Below are positions 28,901 through 36,704 of a DNA stretch of 64,000 nucleotides, in pieces. The stretch spans positions 4,154,001 through 4,218,000 of the forward strand of contig NC_016112.1 in assembly GCF_000968535.2 (NCBI RefSeq). Reading direction: 5' to 3'. Source of the DNA: Methylotuvimicrobium alcaliphilum 20Z. Lineage in GTDB: Bacteria; Pseudomonadota; Gammaproteobacteria; Methylococcales; Methylomonadaceae. Position 1 is the stretch's first letter, and each line of letters begins with the position of its first letter. The position numbers and the translations under genes are program-made. The notes beneath the pieces were generated by a model, which worked only from the letters and a program-made list of their open reading frames with translations, was not told where the DNA came from and did not search any database.

Positions 28901-29484
28901 AGCGGAATGCGATCGATACCGGCTAATAATGCATCCGGAGTTGAGTACGTTGCGGTCAACAAAGCGGCTTCCCAGGAGGCTCTTTGATAAATTTGGCCGC
29001 GCCAGAAATCGTCGGCACAAGCTTGCTTAACGGCAGCCGCATCGGCGGTCAGTTCGGAATCGAATAGCTGGCCGCTTTCCAGCGCATGCTCTTTTAAGAC
29101 CCGTTGGCAAAAACCGTGAATCGTAAACACGGCGGCCTGGTCGATATCGAGTAGCGCCAATTCCAGCCTTTTTTTGATCAGGTCGCGGTCGATCTCGAGC
29201 CGGTTTAACCACGTGATGATCGCGCCGTCAATGTGTTCGGTTTTCCCGCTTGCAGCCTGTTTAGCCTCATTGAGTCTGAGCCTAATTCGCTCCTTCAACT
29301 CCTCGGTAGCGGCCTTCGTAAAAGTCACCACCAACAACTCGTCGATTTTCATGTCGAATTCGACGACAAAGCGCAGAGCCAGCATTGCGATCGCATAGGT
29401 CTTGCCGGTACCGGCGCTGGCTTCGATTAAGTTGATACCTTGGCGGCAATCGGTTGTTATCGGGTCGAAATGTTCGGATAGCAT
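25939..29484 (-). CDS. recB: Exodeoxyribonuclease V beta subunit RecB
   Basis: An 1181-residue UvrD-family helicase-nuclease, the usual size for RecB. The Walker A loop is ASAGTGKT at residues 22-29, followed by VFTIHGFCQRVL, LIDEFQDTDQNQW (Walker B), YLIGDPKQAIYKFRGAD and VTMHRSKGLEY. The C-terminal nuclease domain shows VIDYKTNSL with the catalytic D-x-K. RecB unwinds and degrades broken DNA and loads RecA. recC is not adjacent. The 3' end borders repeat R5, which may supply the last codons (around APKL and the stop). Confidence 0.96.
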   Translation of the reverse strand: MLSEHFDPITTDCRQGINLIEASAGTGKTYAIAMLALRFVVEFDMKIDELLVVTFTKAATEELKERIRLRLNEAKQAASGKTEHIDGAIITWLNRLEIDRDLIKKRLELALLDIDQAAVFTIHGFCQRVLKEHALESGQLFDSELTADAAAVKQACADDFWRGQIYQRASWEAALLTATYSTPDALLAGIDRIPLDIEIFPEYRDPNEALAVCREQAEQARIHLDQAAQTLLNHFGDGFFKSSYTEIFEHRLQELRAWLNQETLQLPSPEAFACLTVTGLVDGLNGNKFRKTKTQTGEQRKHEYLATLKIDTTPFEVLVDSIDRIGLVFRRALLEHVRIELDKQMQQLNILSFDDLISRLANALQGNQGELLTAELRQRFKAALIDEFQDTDQNQWLIFSTLFGSDAHYLYLIGDPKQAIYKFRGADIFSYLAAQQQAHHRFTLGTNWRSQPTLVEAVNALFRRERAFFLEQLQFHPVIGAPDNADKALSLDKKTLAPMMLWQLPQSDKGHWSSGKAGECLQAEVVNEIVGLLNEPYFLSDSGRRVQPGDIAVLVRTNRQASEYQAALREAGVPSVLNSTESVFATAEAADLFCLLQAIAHPGDTVLLKQALTLDWFGLDGQTLYRTLNQEAALDAWLSHFLNYYQHWQSQGLMAMMQRLLDQEQIRLQLSATRLAERRLTNLHHLIELVQQAAVDEHLGIGKTLDWLRARIADTADGKVSLEEQCMRLESDDEAVKIVTMHRSKGLEYNIVFCPSLWQRSSRLSTGRTLIQCHEQGRIVADLGSEDFERRRAQAIDEELAEDLRVCYVALTRAKYRSYLAWADVRSKDVPNQSALAWLLDFEDCDFAAQQTILIDYCSRDPKAFEYRLLELPAMPKGRYEKPLDETRLSARSRQRSLRTDWQMSSYTALSALSLQDAPELPEDKARESASLDAEPALSAVGMQEALPKGAHTGNVVHDLLEHLDFAYLADMPDIAELRDNTCRRYGLQTEHPEAIDRLLQAVVTTPLAEDDPAFLLMNIADELCLKEMPFYLAMQPMNAAHINAILSDSPVYQALNSKQMCGYLTGFIDLICEYGGRYFVIDYKTNSLPDYRPETLTDAMREHNYGLQYWLYTLVLHRYLGQRLADYDYEKHFGGALYLFVRGMQPEQPMSGVYRDRPDLRRIEALSEIFGGTEALAPKL

Positions 29485-29578
29485 AGAGCTTTTAGTGAGG
29501 GTGTTGGCTTGCTTGAATTTATGTAGCGATTCGCGGATTTTCCGAGTGAGTCATCAAAAATAATCGGCTATATTTCAT

Positions 29579-30301
29579 TCAGCCACGACCCCAAGCTTGA
29601 TCGACACCGATCCAAACCGATTTGATACCGAATTGCTTCTTTAAGGCTTCTGAAAAACGTTGGGCTTCCTGCATGCTGCTAAAGCCGGGTATGGTCAATC
29701 GATACCAGGTTTTGCCGTCGACGACTACCTCATTAATGTCAACGGTAACACCTTCTTTTCTCAGACGTCCCGCTTTCTTTTCAGCGGTAGCCGCTTTTTG
29801 AAAGGCGCCAATATTAATCGAGTAATCCTGAGCTTTTGGGGCGTAGCTCCGCTGCTGAGTTCCTGATTTAGACTTGGCTGTCGACTTGACAGATAGTTGC
29901 TTGATTTTATTTTCCAAGTTATTAAATTTATCAAACAAGATTTTTTGCTTTTCGAGCAAGTCATTTATTTTATCAGCCCTAACCACTTCTGGCTCGGTCG
30001 AGTCGATTCGCGCCTCTTTAGCATCGCTCAATTCAGAAACTTGTTGACTCAAGCGCTCAATTTTTGCCGCCAACTCATCATAATGTTGGTAGCCTACCAT
30101 TTTACTGGGCTGCTGTTGTTGTGCAATCAATCGGGACACTTGCGCTTTAAGATCGGCATTTCGATTGTTACTGATCCAAGCAAAAATCCCGGCGATCAAT
30201 AACGCAATGATAGCAATGCTTAGCGCGGCGATATTGAAGCTTGATGTTTTAGCCTGATTTGTCTCTAATTGCTTTCTGGTAAGTTCGTCAAATTCTGTCA
30301 C
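29579..30301 (-). CDS. SPOR domain membrane protein
   Basis: A 240-residue protein with a cytoplasmic N-terminus, one membrane segment at about residues 24-44, a coiled coil (about 50-125) and a C-terminal SPOR domain (about 160-235: YSINIGAFQKAATAEKKAG, VDGKTWYRLTIPGFSSMQEA, LKKQFGIKSVW). SPOR domains bind glycan strands stripped of stem peptides at the septum, so a role in division or cell envelope is likely. It is 95 bp upstream of recB on the same strand. It is not a clear orthologue of FtsN or DamX. Confidence 0.85.
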   Translation of the reverse strand: MTEFDELTRKQLETNQAKTSSFNIAALSIAIIALLIAGIFAWISNNRNADLKAQVSRLIAQQQQPSKMVGYQHYDELAAKIERLSQQVSELSDAKEARIDSTEPEVVRADKINDLLEKQKILFDKFNNLENKIKQLSVKSTAKSKSGTQQRSYAPKAQDYSINIGAFQKAATAEKKAGRLRKEGVTVDINEVVVDGKTWYRLTIPGFSSMQEAQRFSEALKKQFGIKSVWIGVDQAWGRG

Positions 30302-30454
30302 CGGTTTTCTCCATTGTTGGCTTGATTATGCGGATGCAATCGACTCATCGATTTTAAATAAACTCTTTGCTATATCCATCATAGATCATAATATAGATCA
30401 TAATTCGGCATCGGGGCAGCCAAAGGCCCAGCACCTAGATTATCCAAGACAGTT
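30302..30454. other. Leader of the SPOR gene; no further gene seen
   Basis: AT-rich sequence upstream of the SPOR gene with ATAGATCATAATATAGATCATAAT, a short direct repeat. The rest of the gap up to ftsH is occupied by repeat R1. Confidence 0.45.
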
Positions 30455-30825
30455 ATACCTTTCGCACTTCAAATTTCGGCAGTGCCTAAGGAGGCACCGG
30501 GGTGCTCGCAAAGGCTTTGACAGCATGGATGCTGGCATAGAGCCTACATGGATGTATTCACCCAGCACCTAAATTCCATAGCCCACTGGCTATGGTTAAC
30601 TATTTTGGGTAATTTAGGTGCTGGGTTCACGGCGTCCTTTGACGAGTCCCCGGTGCCGAATTTTGATCTACGATGAGTATAACCATAACTAATAGATATG
30701 GAATTTAGGTGCGAAGTAAATACACCCATATAGGCTCTATGCCCCTTACCTAACGCTGGGTGAGGGAGCGCACACCCCGGCGCATCTTCAGGTACTGCCG
30801 AAACTTGAAGTGTGAAAGGAGTGAG
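30455..30825. repeat. Dispersed repeat family R1, copy 2 (filled) with a partial inverted copy
   Basis: CCTTTCGCACTTCAAATTTC at 30461 begins a unit that ends near ACGATGAGTATAACC at 30685. A shorter inverted piece, with GGCTCTATGCC and TTGAAGTGTGAAAGG, follows to about 30825. The unit carries the 64-bp insertion at 30562-30625. Confidence 0.85.
30562..30625. mobile_element. 64-bp palindromic mini-element, copy with intact TTCAC duplication
   Basis: Ends CCAGCACCTAAATT and AATTTAGGTGCTGGG are inverted repeats. TTCAC occurs immediately before (30557-30561) and immediately after (30626-30630). The R1 copy at 48664-48826 lacks the element and has a single GTGAA (TTCAC on the other strand) at the matching point, 48717-48721. 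Confidence 0.85.
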
Positions 30826-30907
30826 AAGCGTTAATTTTTATAATTTGAGTGGTACTATGTGAGAATAGACAGCTGATCCATTTCGTCCGTTTTCCGAGGT
30901 CATCACT

Positions 30908-32863
30908 ATGGACAAAAAAAATTCCGATAATTTCCTGCAAATATTGACCGGGTTTCTGCTTCAATTACTGAAATCGCTAAAAACAATACTGACCGGTCTT
31001 TATCGGTCACTTTTTAAACCCGAGCCGGAAAAGGAAATCAATGCGCCGGAAAAGCCCGATAAGAACGATAAATTGACACGCTATTTGTTGATCGGCCTGG
31101 GCTTGTTGATGATTTTCTCGATCTTCAATCAGGCTACCGAACTACAAAAAGACGAACTACCCTACAACCAATTTCTCGAATTGGTTAAGAATAACAAAAT
31201 TCAACGTGCCGTGGTCACTGAAAAAACGATTACCGGCCTGATCAAGCCCGACACCCCGTCAGATTCTCCCCAACACTTCATGACCATTCCTCTGTGGGAT
31301 GAACATCTCGCCGAGACGCTCGCAGAGCATAACGTCGACTACATCGTTAGAAGCGGAGAAAGTTGGCTTGGCAATATCCTATTCAATTGGATCATTCCGA
31401 TGCTGATCTTAGTAGCGATCTGGTCCTGGCTGTTTCGGCGCATGGCCGGCGGCGGACCGGCCGGGCGCGGCTTTTTGAATATCGGTAATAAAATCAAGAT
31501 ACATCCGGAAACGCAACCGAAAATCACGTTCGACGATGTTGCCGGTAGCGAGAGTGCGAAGCAGGAGCTAAAGGAATCGATCGAATTTCTTAAAGCCCCG
31601 GAAAAAATTCAAAAGCTCGGCGGACGTATGCCGAAAGGCGCATTGCTGGTCGGTCCGCCCGGAACCGGTAAAACTTTGCTGGCAAGGGCGGTGTCGGGCG
31701 AAGCCGGCGTGCCGTTTTTTAACATTAGCGGCTCTGAATTTATCGAACTGTTCGTCGGTGTCGGTGCTGCCCGAGTTCGCGATTTATTCGAACAGGCTCG
31801 CCAAAAAGCCCCTTGTATTATCTTTATCGACGAACTCGATGCGATTGGCCGCTCGCGCGGAGGGCCAATGGTGATGGGCGGCCATGACGAACGGGAACAA
31901 ACGCTCAATCAATTGCTGACCGAAATGGATGGATTCGACCCGTCGTCGGGCGTGGTCGTATTGGCCGCGACCAATCGCCCGGAAATTCTCGACAAAGCCT
32001 TGCTGCGCGCCGGACGCTTCGACCGGCAGATTATTGTCGACAAACCGGACCTCGAAGACCGCGTCAAAATTCTCAAACTGCATAGTGCTAAAATGCGGCT
32101 CGCTTCCGACGTCGACTTGACCGTCGTCGGCAAACGCACACCAGGATTGGTCGGCGCCGATTTGTCGAATATCGCGAACGAAGCAGCGATTCTAGCGGCG
32201 CGCGTCGATCGCGACGATGTACGCATGGAAGACTTCGAAGCGGCGATCGACCGTATTTTGGCCGGTCCCGAGAAAAAATCGCGAGCGTTGGGGCCCGAGG
32301 AAAAACGCCGCGTTGCTTACCACGAGGCAGGTCATGCATTGGTCGCCAAGCATGTTCCCACCGGTCAGCCGATACATAAGGTTTCGATCATTCCGCGCGG
32401 CGTTTCGGCTTTGGGCTTTACACTGCAGCTTCCGGTCGAGGAAAAGTTTCTGTCCACCGATGCCGAACTAAAAGATCAAATCGCGATTTTGATGGGTGGG
32501 CGCATGGCGGAGGCGATCGCATTGGGCAATGTATCGACCGGCGCGCAAAACGACTTGGAAAAAGCCAGTGAAATCGCTCGGGCCATGGTGTGCTATTTGG
32601 GCATGAGCGCCAAACTCGGTGCGTTGACTTACGGCAAACGTCAACAACTGCAATTTCTCGAAACCGAAGGCACCGAATATCGCAATTACAGCGAGGAAAC
32701 CGCTAAGCTGATCGATGCCGAAGTCAAGGCGCTGGTCGATGAGGGAATCGAGCGCGCGATGGATATTTTGACTGCTAAACGGCACGTTTTGGATCAGCTT
32801 GCCGAAATTCTTCAGGAAAAAGAAGTAATCCACGGAGAGGATATCGATGCGCTTTTGGGTTAA
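30908..32863 (+). CDS. ftsH: ATP-dependent zinc metalloprotease, FtsH paralogue
   Basis: A 651-residue AAA+ membrane protease. The first membrane segment is at about residues 58-73 and the second at about 156-176. Walker A is GPPGTGKT at 249-256, Walker B is [11 protein letters not shown], and the zinc site is HEAGH at 472-476. It degrades unassembled or damaged membrane and regulatory proteins. Canonical FtsH has its first membrane segment within about the first 25 residues; this one has about 57 extra residues with an amphipathic Leu/Lys-rich helix and a charged linker. It is not next to rlmE (ftsJ), so it is probably a second FtsH. Confidence 0.93.
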   Translation: MDKKNSDNFLQILTGFLLQLLKSLKTILTGLYRSLFKPEPEKEINAPEKPDKNDKLTRYLLIGLGLLMIFSIFNQATELQKDELPYNQFLELVKNNKIQRAVVTEKTITGLIKPDTPSDSPQHFMTIPLWDEHLAETLAEHNVDYIVRSGESWLGNILFNWIIPMLILVAIWSWLFRRMAGGGPAGRGFLNIGNKIKIHPETQPKITFDDVAGSESAKQELKESIEFLKAPEKIQKLGGRMPKGALLVGPPGTGKTLLARAVSGEAGVPFFNISGSEFIELFVGVGAARVRDLFEQARQKAPCIIFIDELDAIGRSRGGPMVMGGHDEREQTLNQLLTEMDGFDPSSGVVVLAATNRPEILDKALLRAGRFDRQIIVDKPDLEDRVKILKLHSAKMRLASDVDLTVVGKRTPGLVGADLSNIANEAAILAARVDRDDVRMEDFEAAIDRILAGPEKKSRALGPEEKRRVAYHEAGHALVAKHVPTGQPIHKVSIIPRGVSALGFTLQLPVEEKFLSTDAELKDQIAILMGGRMAEAIALGNVSTGAQNDLEKASEIARAMVCYLGMSAKLGALTYGKRQQLQFLETEGTEYRNYSEETAKLIDAEVKALVDEGIERAMDILTAKRHVLDQLAEILQEKEVIHGEDIDALLG

Positions 32864-32932
32864 GGAGAGCCAAAACGGAAATAGGCAAGGCCAAAAGACA
32901 TTTATCGACGAAAAATACTGTTCTCCCAAAAG
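32864..32932. other. Spacer between ftsH and MITE copy 2
   Basis: No terminator or gene recognised. The MITE and a short leader with a run of nine guanines (near 33122-33130) take up the rest of the gap to mscL. Confidence 0.4.
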
Positions 32933-33112
32933 GCATAAGTATCTACACAATTTTTCAGTTTTATAAAACAATTAGTTAAGTTAATTTTTCTGTAATCTAG
33001 GATAAAAAAGTAGACTAAAAACATCAATTTTTAGTCCCTATCTTTATAAAAAACCAGAAAAAACTTTATAACAGTATGATTTTAAATGATAAAGATGTGC
33101 AGATACTTATGC
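32933..33112. mobile_element. 180-bp MITE-like element, copy 2
   Basis: The left end GCATAAGTATCTACACA is at 32933-32949 and the right end TGTGCAGATACTTATGC at 33096-33112, with one mismatch between the arms. The interior matches the copy at 25616-25796 with only a few differences, in the same orientation. It lies in the ftsH-mscL gap. No clear flanking duplication is seen. Confidence 0.85.
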
Positions 33113-33256
33113 TCAAAAAAAAGGGGGGGGATCAGGGCGGACTTGGAGTATCGGTGAGACGAACTTAACCTCGACCTCATTAACAAAGGATGGTATTGGA
33201 GTGGACTTCTATGGCAAGAGCAATAATAACAATTCTATCTTTTGTGGAGTTTTACT

Positions 33257-33661
33257 ATGAGTATTTTAAGTGAGTTCAAAGAATTCGCGGTTAAGGGCAA
33301 CGTAATCGACATGGCGGTCGGTATTATTATCGGCGCGGCATTCGGTAAAATCGTTTCGTCATTTGTCGGTGACATTATCATGCCGCCAATCGGCGTTTTG
33401 ATCGGGGGCGTAGATTTTTCCGATCTAGCTATTGTGTTAAAGGAAGCCACGGAAGGTGCGGAAGCCGTTACTTTAGGTTACGGTAAATTCATTCAAACAT
33501 TGATCGACTTTACTATCGTCGCTTTTGCGATTTTCATTGCTGTCAAATTTATTAACAAGCTCAAGAGGCAAGAGGCGCCGGCGCCGGAAGTTGAGCCGGA
33601 ACCTTCCAAAGAAGAACAACTATTAACCGAGATCAGAGATTTGCTCAAAGAGAAAAAATAA
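33257..33661 (+). CDS. mscL: Large-conductance mechanosensitive channel MscL
   Basis: A 134-residue channel protein. [20 protein letters not shown] is the N-terminal amphipathic helix plus the start of TM1; [19 protein letters not shown] lines the pore, TM2 is at about residues 76-98, and a charged C-terminal helix follows. It opens under membrane tension to release solutes on osmotic downshock. The ATG at 33257 has GGAG 8 bases upstream. The TTG five codons earlier is an unlikely start. Confidence 0.96.
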   Translation: MSILSEFKEFAVKGNVIDMAVGIIIGAAFGKIVSSFVGDIIMPPIGVLIGGVDFSDLAIVLKEATEGAEAVTLGYGKFIQTLIDFTIVAFAIFIAVKFINKLKRQEAPAPEVEPEPSKEEQLLTEIRDLLKEKK

Positions 33662-33684
33662 AAAACGCATAAATCTTTAAATCG

Positions 33685-33711
33685 AAAAGGGGATATTCAA
33701 CCCCCTTTTTA
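33685..33711 (+). terminator. Rho-independent terminator after mscL
   Basis: The arms AAAAGGGG and CCCCTTTT with a loop of about 9 bases run into a T tract, 24 bp after the mscL stop. Confidence 0.8.
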
Positions 33712-34092
33712 TTGTTTGATGTTAACCCAGCTCTAACATCGTTGCCATTAAGTTAAGCCGTCACAGAAATAAGTAATACTTGCATTCAGGCTCTAAATGA
33801 GTGTCAAAAGCTTGCCATACACGTCACTGGACTCCGCCACAAATCCGTATGGAACGGATTTGCATTTACCCGAAGGGCTCCGGGCAGGATAGCCCGGAGT
33901 GAATCCATGGCAAAATAACGGTCAGAAGCGCAAAAGGGAGTCTCAAATTAACCGAAGAATGAGCTAAAAGATCTTTTGTTACGCAATAGGAAACAATCTA
34001 TCAATAATTAATCCTATTGTTAACACTAAGGCAACTCGGTATAGTTGCCTTCAATCCCATTAATTCATACCTTTTCACTAGGATATTGCGAA
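33712..34092. other. Intergenic region with repeat fragment and leader hairpin
   Basis: It contains repeat fragment R6 (33743-33796), a short inverted repeat CAATAGGA/TCCTATTG (about 33986-34020) and a hairpin AGGCAAC-loop-GTTGCCT at 34029-34050, just before the small gene at 34093. No other gene is visible. Confidence 0.5.
33743..33796. repeat. Repeat fragment R6, copy 1
   Basis: TGCCATTAAGTTAAG and the following 40 bp match, in inverted orientation, 39386-39433 inside the 748-bp element. Its left end resembles that element's terminal repeat ACTGCCATTAAGT. Confidence 0.6.
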
Positions 34093-34245
34093 ATGACTGA
34101 TTTTCAGAAAGATATCGCGCTCGGTCTGATGTTTATCATCGGAATTTTCGGATTCATTTCCGGAGCTTTTATCGTTTCAGCAATGACATTTGCCTCGGCC
34201 GCGATGTTTAGTATCATGTTTTCCAATCGCCGTATTCGCGATTGA
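34093..34245 (+). CDS. Small membrane protein, 50 residues, function unknown
   Basis: Start MTDFQKDIALG, then about 33 hydrophobic residues (roughly 11-43) able to form one long or two short membrane segments, and a basic end SNRRIRD. AGGAT lies 8 bases before the ATG at 34093. A TTG sixteen codons upstream is in frame but lies inside a hairpin and has no ribosome-binding site. A strong terminator 40 bp after the stop supports a real single-gene transcript. No family recognised. Confidence 0.6.
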   Translation: MTDFQKDIALGLMFIIGIFGFISGAFIVSAMTFASAAMFSIMFSNRRIRD

Positions 34246-34285
34246 TTCTCCCCCTCGTTACCTTTTTTACCTCGTGTGTTGTTTT

Positions 34286-34314
34286 GCCGGAGCTTTATGC
34301 TCCGGCTTTTTTTT
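34286..34314 (+). terminator. Rho-independent terminator after the small membrane protein gene
   Basis: GCCGGAGC-TTTAT-GCTCCGGC hairpin followed by eight T residues. Confidence 0.9.
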
Positions 34315-34424
34315 GTCCGCCGGAACCTGCAAAGCGGTTTAAGGAACGGGCATGAATTAAGTTAGGCAACCGACGCCACAATTTTTGATCGTATTCAAGG
34401 CGCCGAATTATGATCTACAAAGGT

Positions 34425-34458
34425 TATACTTCGCGCGAATGTGGCCGCGCGAAGTATA
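34425..34458. promoter_or_regulatory. Perfect 13-bp palindrome upstream of yfbR
   Basis: TATACTTCGCGCG and CGCGCGAAGTATA are separated by 8 bp. The palindrome starts right after a fragment of repeat R1 (GCCGAATTATGATCTAC) and lies 63 bp before the yfbR ATG. It could be an operator, an mRNA hairpin or a repeat end. Confidence 0.5.
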
Positions 34459-34521
34459 TTAATATCCGTGATATTTTATCGTTAAAATAAGTTACGCATT
34501 TTTCGCTACGGAGCCACAATC

Positions 34522-35106
34522 ATGTCGGGATTTTTCGCTACCATCAACCGTTTGAAATATATTCAACGCTGGGGGCTTAAACGTAATTCGATCAATGAAA
34601 ACGTCAAGGAACATTCATTCGATGTCTGCGTGATCGCGCATTTATTATGCATCATCAAAAACGAGCTATTCGGCGGGGCGATCGACCCCGGCGAGGTCGT
34701 CTTGGCCTCACTTTATCATGACGCGCACGAAAGCATTACCGGAGATCTGCCGACGCCGATCAAAAAATTCAATCCCGGAATATTAAATCATTATAAGGAC
34801 ATCGAGTCGGTCGCCTCGCAGGCATTAGTCGATACCTTGCCCGATGCGTTAAAAGACGATCTGTATAACTATGTCACCGAGTCCTGCGAGGAGTCGATTA
34901 CCGAATTGGTCAAGGCTGCCGATACGATCAGCGCCTATGTCAAATGCGTCGAAGAGACTCGGGCCGGCAATTTCGAGTTTAAGGATGCCATGGACGACAT
35001 TGAAATACGACTCAACAAGATCGATTTACCGGAGGTCGATTATTTTCGGGAGCACTTTCTGCCGGCCGTGCATTTAACGGTGGATCAGCTATATCAAGGA
35101 GAATAA
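34522..35106 (+). CDS. yfbR: 5'-deoxynucleotidase YfbR (HD domain)
   Basis: A 194-residue HD-superfamily phosphohydrolase that removes phosphate from deoxynucleoside 5'-monophosphates. It aligns over its full length with E. coli YfbR: FFATINRLKYIQRWGLKRN, ENVKEHSFDVCVIAH, LYHDAHESITGDLPTPIK with the HD pair, VKAADTISAYVKCVEE. The ATG has GGAG about 10 bases upstream. A heptamer array starts 4 bp after its stop. Confidence 0.94.
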   Translation: MSGFFATINRLKYIQRWGLKRNSINENVKEHSFDVCVIAHLLCIIKNELFGGAIDPGEVVLASLYHDAHESITGDLPTPIKKFNPGILNHYKDIESVASQALVDTLPDALKDDLYNYVTESCEESITELVKAADTISAYVKCVEETRAGNFEFKDAMDDIEIRLNKIDLPEVDYFREHFLPAVHLTVDQLYQGE

Positions 35107-35110
35107 TGTC

Positions 35111-35173
35111 GGTTAGCGGTTAGCGGTTAGCGGTTAGCGGTTAGCGGTTAGCGGTTAGCGGTTAGCGGTTAGT
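35111..35173. repeat. Heptamer tandem array (GGTTAGC)8 plus one variant
   Basis: Eight exact GGTTAGC units and a final GGTTAGT fill the space between the stops of yfbR (35106) and the convergent oxidoreductase (35181). The G-rich strand is the coding strand of yfbR. It marks the outer edge of the pigment-type gene set. Confidence 0.92.
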
Positions 35174-35180
35174 AGTGATT

Positions 35181-36704
35181 CTATGCTTGTCCAATCGATT
35201 CGATCAATCGCCAGAACTCGGCTTGTTGCCTAATTCCCAACACTTTTTGTGCAGCCTGCACACCGGAGACACTGACGCCGTATACGCCGCCGCCCGGCGA
35301 AGTCCAATGGCCGGCGAAATACAGCCCCGGCAGCGGCGATTGATTGGGGATACGAGTGGGGCCGACTTGACTCGGCGAGACGTCCCAGCCGTAGGCTGCG
35401 CCTTGAAAATTTTGCGTGTAGCGGCGCATTGTCGCCGGTGACCCGCCTTCAATGAACAAGATATGATCCTCAAGTCCGGGAATATACTTTCCGGCCAGTT
35501 TTAGCATCGCATCCATATAGCCCGGTTTGGCCTGTTGCCAGGACTCGGCTGCTTGATAAGGCAGCAAGGTGGTCAGCATCAACAAGTGTTGTCCGGGCGG
35601 GGCCAGATTCGGGTCGACCAGCGTCGGCGCGGTGATACTGAGCCAAGTAATCTCGCCGTTGCAGGTCGCGGCAAAATTCTTCTCATGATCGAAGTCTTGG
35701 AAACAAAACGACTCGTGAGCCAATTTATGCTCGATGAGATCGATATCGGTCGCGATATAAACTGCGAAAATTGACAAAGAATGCTGCATTTTTTTGATGC
35801 GTTGAATATAACGCGGCGGAAAATGCTCTTCGCCGATCATCTCGCAAATCGTATGCCGGATGTCGGCATTGGCGATCACGACCGGCGCGGCAAACTTTTC
35901 ATTTTTTACCTCGACACCGGCAATCCTTCCTTTTTCGATCAGAATTTTATCGACCGGCGCTTTGAAGCGGATCTCGCCGTCGTGCCGTGCGAGCCCGTCG
36001 ACCAGCGTATCGGCCAAATGCTGGAAACCGCCCTTGCAGTAATAAGCGCCGTCGACCATGTAGCCGATCAACATCGTCGACCAATAGACAAAAGAGACTT
36101 CCGAAGGCGGCAGGCCAAGATAAGGCCAATTGCTTGCGAAGAGCCCCAGTAATTTCGGGTTGATGATGAATTCTCGTGCCACTTCGGCCAGGGTTGCTTT
36201 GCGGTATTTGCATAAGGCCGGCATCAAGCGATGCGCCTCGGCGAAATTAGTGCAGGCCATGATTTCATCGGCGACGGTGATTTCTTCGGCCACCTGCAGA
36301 CATAAACGGGTCAAGTCGCGTAAACCCTGCCGTTCTTCCGGAAACAGCCGCCCCAGCCGTTCGCAAAACGCCTCGACCGATTGCGGCAAGGCGGCGTCCA
36401 AACCCGGATAACGGGCATGGCTGAACGGGTCTATGTTGATGAACTCGATACAGTGTTCGACATCGAGCGCCTGTAACACCTTGTAGATGATTTGTCCGCC
36501 CCGGTAACCGTCAGGGCCGCAGCCGCTGATCAAATGCACGCCGGAATCGAAACGGTATTTTTTGCGCTTGAAACCGTGCGCATAACCGCCGGGCCGGTCA
36601 TGGCTTTCGAGTACCAACACCGACTTACCGGATTTCGCGAGCAAACCGGCGGCGGTCAAGCCGCCAATGCCGCTGCCGACGACGATGACATCGTAGTCCT
36701 TCAC
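35181..36704 (-). CDS. CrtI-like FAD-dependent oxidoreductase
   Basis: A 507-residue flavoprotein of the phytoene desaturase / retinol saturase superfamily. The FAD-binding fold is at residues 5-45 (VVGSGIGGLTAAGLLAKSG, PGGYAHGFKRKKYRFDSGVH) and the C-terminal signature is LPGLYFAGHWTSPGGGVYG. Similar genes occur in carotenoid and aryl polyene loci and could reduce or desaturate a polyene. It overlaps the thioesterase gene by 4 bp and is the last gene of the minus-strand run. The substrate cannot be read from sequence. Confidence 0.85.
   Translation of the reverse strand: MKDYDVIVVGSGIGGLTAAGLLAKSGKSVLVLESHDRPGGYAHGFKRKKYRFDSGVHLISGCGPDGYRGGQIIYKVLQALDVEHCIEFINIDPFSHARYPGLDAALPQSVEAFCERLGRLFPEERQGLRDLTRLCLQVAEEITVADEIMACTNFAEAHRLMPALCKYRKATLAEVAREFIINPKLLGLFASNWPYLGLPPSEVSFVYWSTMLIGYMVDGAYYCKGGFQHLADTLVDGLARHDGEIRFKAPVDKILIEKGRIAGVEVKNEKFAAPVVIANADIRHTICEMIGEEHFPPRYIQRIKKMQHSLSIFAVYIATDIDLIEHKLAHESFCFQDFDHEKNFAATCNGEITWLSITAPTLVDPNLAPPGQHLLMLTTLLPYQAAESWQQAKPGYMDAMLKLAGKYIPGLEDHILFIEGGSPATMRRYTQNFQGAAYGWDVSPSQVGPTRIPNQSPLPGLYFAGHWTSPGGGVYGVSVSGVQAAQKVLGIRQQAEFWRLIESIGQA

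Noticed and set aside
30544-30729. A 61-codon minus-strand ORF over repeat R1 copy 2
   Set aside because: It is entirely repeat sequence, with no equivalent frame in copies 1 and 3.
35111-35173. A tandem array that could be mistaken for a CRISPR array
   Set aside because: Units are 7 bp and contiguous with no spacers, and no cas genes are present in the window.
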